From: Manihot esculenta
Taxonomy: Eukaryota; Streptophyta; Magnoliopsida; Malpighiales; Euphorbiaceae
Direction: 5' to 3'
Assembly: GCF_001659605.2 (NCBI RefSeq)
Contig: NC_035164.2
Coordinates: forward strand, 7,694,955 to 7,758,954
Length of the DNA: 64,000 bases
In this document: positions 61,130 through 64,000 of the stretch, one piece after another
Position numbering within the stretch: the first letter of the stretch is position 1
Layout: each line of letters opens with the position of its first letter
Made by a program: the position numbers and the translations under genes
The notes under the pieces: generated by a model
Told to the model about the DNA's origin: nothing
The model's input: only the letters and a program-made list of their open reading frames with translations
Database searches by the model: none

Positions 61130-61997
61130 ATGACTTCAAGATCTGTAGAATATTCTACCAATGAAGATGTGCTATTATGCATAATTTATCTAGATGTTTC
61201 ACAAGATCCCATTATAGGTAAACAACAATCTAGTCAACGCTTTTGGAGTCGGGTGGCGTATGAAGTTGCAAAGAATGAGTTTTGGGAGTCCCGCAACCCA
61301 CGATCTTTTCAATGTCGAATACAAGTTATTGAGAAGGCTAAAAGAAAATTGAACGATTGTCATCGACAAGTTGAAAACTTACATCCTAATGGTGCTTCAG
61401 AGCAAGATCTGGTGAGTATTTATTTGGTTATTACTTTGTATATAAATCTTAGAATTTTTCTTAACATTTTTCAAATTATACAGCTCAATCAAGCAAAAAC
61501 TTTACTCATGCAAGATTCAAGCTACAAATAGAGATTCAAATTTGACCATGTTTGGAGCATGATGAAAGATGCTGAGAAGTTCAAAGATAGTAGCTCTAAA
61601 AAAAATAGTTCCAAATCAAAGCTCTTCTTATGTGTTCTCAGAGTCGGACAATCCTATTCCTGACTCACCTATGGTACCATCTTCAAACTTATCATCATTT
61701 TCAATTCATTTAAATGAGGATATTACAGGAGATTATACATCATCGGATCGACCTCTTGAGGTCAAAAAAGCAAAATTGAAGAAAAAACTTGATGAATCTT
61801 TTTCATCCGCTCTGAAATGCTTACATGCTGATAATGAAAAGCTTGTGGCATTGTTGGCGAACGCAACTGCAGAAAGGGAGAAGGGAAGGCTAATGAAAAG
61901 CAGAGCTTTGGACTTAAAGGAATTTAAAAAAGAAAATAAAATTTTACCGCTCGATTTAAATTTTATTTCTGATCCAATTGCTCGTGAAATGTTTCGC
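61130..61997 (+). pseudogene. Harbinger Myb/SANT-like partner protein, broken (copy 2)
   Basis: Exon 1 is 61130-61411 (94 codons): a trihelix/Myb-like domain with NEDVLLCIIYLDVSQDPIIG, RFWSRVAYEV and RSFQCRIQVIEK. The intron is 61412-61483 (GT-AG). Exon 2 starts at 61484 (LNQAKTLLMQD). A TAG in the YK-RF position near 61526 and the shared eight-A frameshift near 61600 break it. The C-terminal frame 61569-61997 is otherwise open through VKKAKLKKKLDE to SDPIAREMF. Partner proteins of this kind guide the Harbinger transposase to the element ends. Confidence 0.8.
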
Positions 61998-62760
61998 TAA
62001 GAAAAAATTTGAATATTAGAGAAAAGAGATCAACGTCAACAACCACCACTGTCATCCGCCTCATGTGTATGATCAATATCTCAATGATATTGTTGGATCC
62101 GGGTACGACCTACCAGAATATTAAATATTTAGTGTATTGTTGCTGATTGTATTTTCAATTAATATATATTGTTCAATTATAATATATGTGTCACTCCACT
62201 TATACTATATAATATATTATAAATAAATTAATTTATTATAAATAATATTTATAATTGAGAATATATTAATTTAAATTAAATTTTTATAATTATAAAAATA
62301 TATTAAAAAATAAAAATATAATATATTATGAGAGTGAAAAAATAAGAATCTAATTGAAAAGTTTTTAATATTTAAATAGTAAGGAAGAACTTTTATAAAA
62401 AAGACTATAAAGTTTTGTACTATATTGTAAATTAATAAAAAATTAAAAAAAATTAAATAGCATTGTTATAGTGTCATGCCAAATATGGCGTGATACTGTA
62501 GCAAAACACCAAAATCCCGCTGGATTTTGGTGTATGGCCTCCAACGCTAAAATAAAATTTAATGCAGCGTGGGAGATGGTCTTAGTTTGTAGTTACTTTG
62601 CTTTTGATTATATCTTGTTTGTTTGAGATTCTCCATATTTTTTCACTTAGCATGCAAATATTTAGGTTCGAATCGTTAACTTTGAAAGTTGAGTTAGTGG
62701 TATGTGACATATTAAGTTTTTCTGAATTATTAATAAAATTCATATTCTTATAAAAAAAAT

Positions 62761-62912
62761 GTGGGTGCAGCCGTTGGATCAGCTGTCATTATTGAATTTC
62801 ATACAGTTCTCTCTCTTTTGCAGTAATGCTATTTTTCATATGCAAATGTGCAATTCTTATTACAAATGAAAGCAGCTGCTTTATATATATAGCTCCTCTC
62901 AATCTATCAAGT
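62761..62912 (+). pseudogene. GEX2 C-terminal fragment, copy 2
   Basis: Same fragment as at 1411-1566 and slightly closer to the intact gene: the GTGGGTGCAGCCGTTGGATC start keeps the intron 14 acceptor, and the exon 15 transmembrane text follows. It joins to exon 17 text at AGCTCCTCTCAATCTATC. Not translatable as a whole. Confidence 0.8.
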
Positions 62913-62923
62913 CATTAATGTGA

Positions 62924-63585
62924 ATTGGTGGTTTTAACCCTTAATGGAAATAAGTAGTTCTCTTTGAAGAGAGAGTTTTGAGTTTCCTGAGGTTTAGCCT
63001 CATCTTTTTCGAGAGTTTTTATCGATTCTTTATCTTAGTAGGAGGTTTCCATCTATCTCTTCGGGTGGAGAAAATTTTCTCTCATGCTCGATCATTTTCT
63101 ACTTTTTAGTTTTTCTTGTTGTTTGTGTTTTGAATAGATTTAGAGAACTCTCCTCGTGATCCATGCAGTGCGTGGTGGTTCGACCGATGTGTCCCCTCTC
63201 TCTTTATACCTGCCTTCATAGCTTTGCAACCGTTCCGATGAAGGCTTATTTCCTTGCCGTGGAGTTGAATTTTTCTATCTTCTTTCTTGTTTGGTTTTTG
63301 GGATATTTCCCTAGTATCTCAGTATGTTTGCATATCTTTTTTGGCCTATGATTTGCGAGCTACTCGTCAATCTTATTTGAAGCCAACAATGATGAGCTTC
63401 TCCAACAACTATAGGCGGCGGTGCTTTGCTTCCAATCCGGTTGGATGGGTCATGTATTATGGGTTAGAGTTCTAGGATTTGTTCTTATGTTGGGCTTCCG
63501 TCTATGGCCTTAGAATCCTATTTTGTTATGGTTTGTAGGCCTTAGGCTCTTCAATCAATGAAATTTCTTATTATTGAGAAAAAAA
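62924..63585 (+). mobile_element. Short non-LTR retroposon (copy 2)
   Basis: Second copy of the insertion at 1578-2272. The left target repeat cattaatgtga is at 62913-62923; the right one has mutated (cattaatctta, 63588-63598). It ends in a GAGAAAAAAA run. Confidence 0.7.
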
Positions 63586-63787
63586 GCCATTAATCTTATG
63601 TAAATGTATTATCATTATGCAGGACTATTATAAAATATCATCAAGTCATTAATTAACTCTAGTATTTAGGGCAATTTAAAAGGATACAATAGAAAGAACA
63701 TTTATGTTTCACCTTTTAAAATGGAAGTCTACTCTTTCAAAGAGTGATATCTTAGCTTTTCCATGTAAAACTAAGCATAATATTTCC

Positions 63788-64000
63788 CTATTGTGTCCTT
63801 TGATCTAGATTTTTAATCGATCTTCTCGATTCTGTAAAATCATTTGACATTAATAATAATTCTCGCCAATTTGTATTTACAGAATCTAGAGGAAATAAAG
63901 TAGGTCTGGGAGGTACTTGTAGGCTTTCTAAATCTCCTTCAAGCATCTCTATGACTTTGTTCATAGCAGGATGATCAAAAGGTTGAAACTGTACACACTA
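63788..64000 (-). pseudogene. 3' end of a fourth LRK10-like kinase, broken
   Basis: Copy of the last ~70 codons of gene A, running off the window. The stop is at 63788-63790 and the C-terminal tail matches gene A. The subdomain XI motif reads FDHPAM where gene A has SDRPAM: codon 63972-63974 changes the nearly invariant Arg to His. The last three bases, CTA, are a TAG stop on the minus strand in place of the Trp of LWCVQ. All three differences from gene A are G-to-A or C-to-T changes, as expected from cytosine deamination. Confidence 0.8.

Larger units (their letters stand above)
58507..62581. mobile_element. Full-length PIF/Harbinger element, decayed (copy 2)
   Basis: 4.1-kb class II element flanked by TTA at 58504-58506 and 62582-62584, the usual Harbinger target. 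The left end GGCCATTTCCAACACTGCA matches the reverse complement of the right end GACCATCTCCCACGCTGCA. It holds two genes in divergent order, typical for the superfamily: a DDE transposase on the minus strand and a Myb-like protein on the plus strand, separated by a ~135-bp tandem array. Both genes carry stops, so it could only move with help from another element. Subterminal hairpins lie at 62460-62535. Confidence 0.9.

Overview
This is a nuclear genomic window from a flowering plant, most likely a eudicot and plausibly a woody rosid such as a Euphorbiaceae relative. The clade is inferred only from gene style. The window is very AT-rich, its genes have GT-AG introns, and decayed transposable elements fill most of the space. 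I see no bacterial or organellar signal. The two gene families present are plant-specific: LRK10-like receptor kinases with a GUB_WAK galacturonan-binding type ectodomain, and the sperm surface protein GEX2.

Layout. 1-1248 is the 3' half of a PIF/Harbinger DNA transposon. It is followed by a stray fragment of GEX2 (1411-1566) and a short non-LTR retroposon with an 11-bp target duplication. At 2473-7909 are two divergently transcribed LRK10-like kinase genes, both with complete splice structures, sharing a ~380-bp intergenic promoter region. 7910-16800 is non-coding and holds a ~100-bp minisatellite, a long-TIR DNA element and a 15-bp-period array. 16811-19939 is a third LRK10-like kinase, broken by one in-frame TGA. 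20-35 kb holds repeated 5'-flank relics of kinase genes, another long-TIR element, three minute SINE-like insertions with clean target duplications, and a 5.6-kb decayed LINE (25248-30854) flanked by a 17-bp target duplication. A truncated kinase first exon (35.3 kb) abuts a GC-richer island. 36-44 kb holds a third long-TIR element, a ~60-bp tandem repeat and a LINE fragment. 44147-52450 is a complete 17-exon GEX2 gene encoding about 1126 residues. 52.5-58.5 kb is non-coding. 58507-62581 is a full-length but decayed Harbinger element with TTA target duplication. It holds a DDE transposase remnant on the minus strand and a Myb-like/SANT partner gene on the plus strand. 62.6-64 kb repeats the start of the window: GEX2 fragment, retroposon and the 3' end of another kinase gene, which is a pseudogene.

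The main structural point is that 1-2685 and about 61338-64000 are direct copies, offset by about 61.3 kb. They share the same nested insertions and have since decayed independently. The locus therefore looks like a tandemly amplified receptor-kinase cluster, with GEX2 as a single-copy neighbour whose tail was once copied into the amplifying unit. The kinases are predicted plasma-membrane non-RD receptor kinases, probably in immunity or cell-wall sensing. GEX2 acts in gamete attachment; nothing in the sequence suggests that it works together with the kinases.
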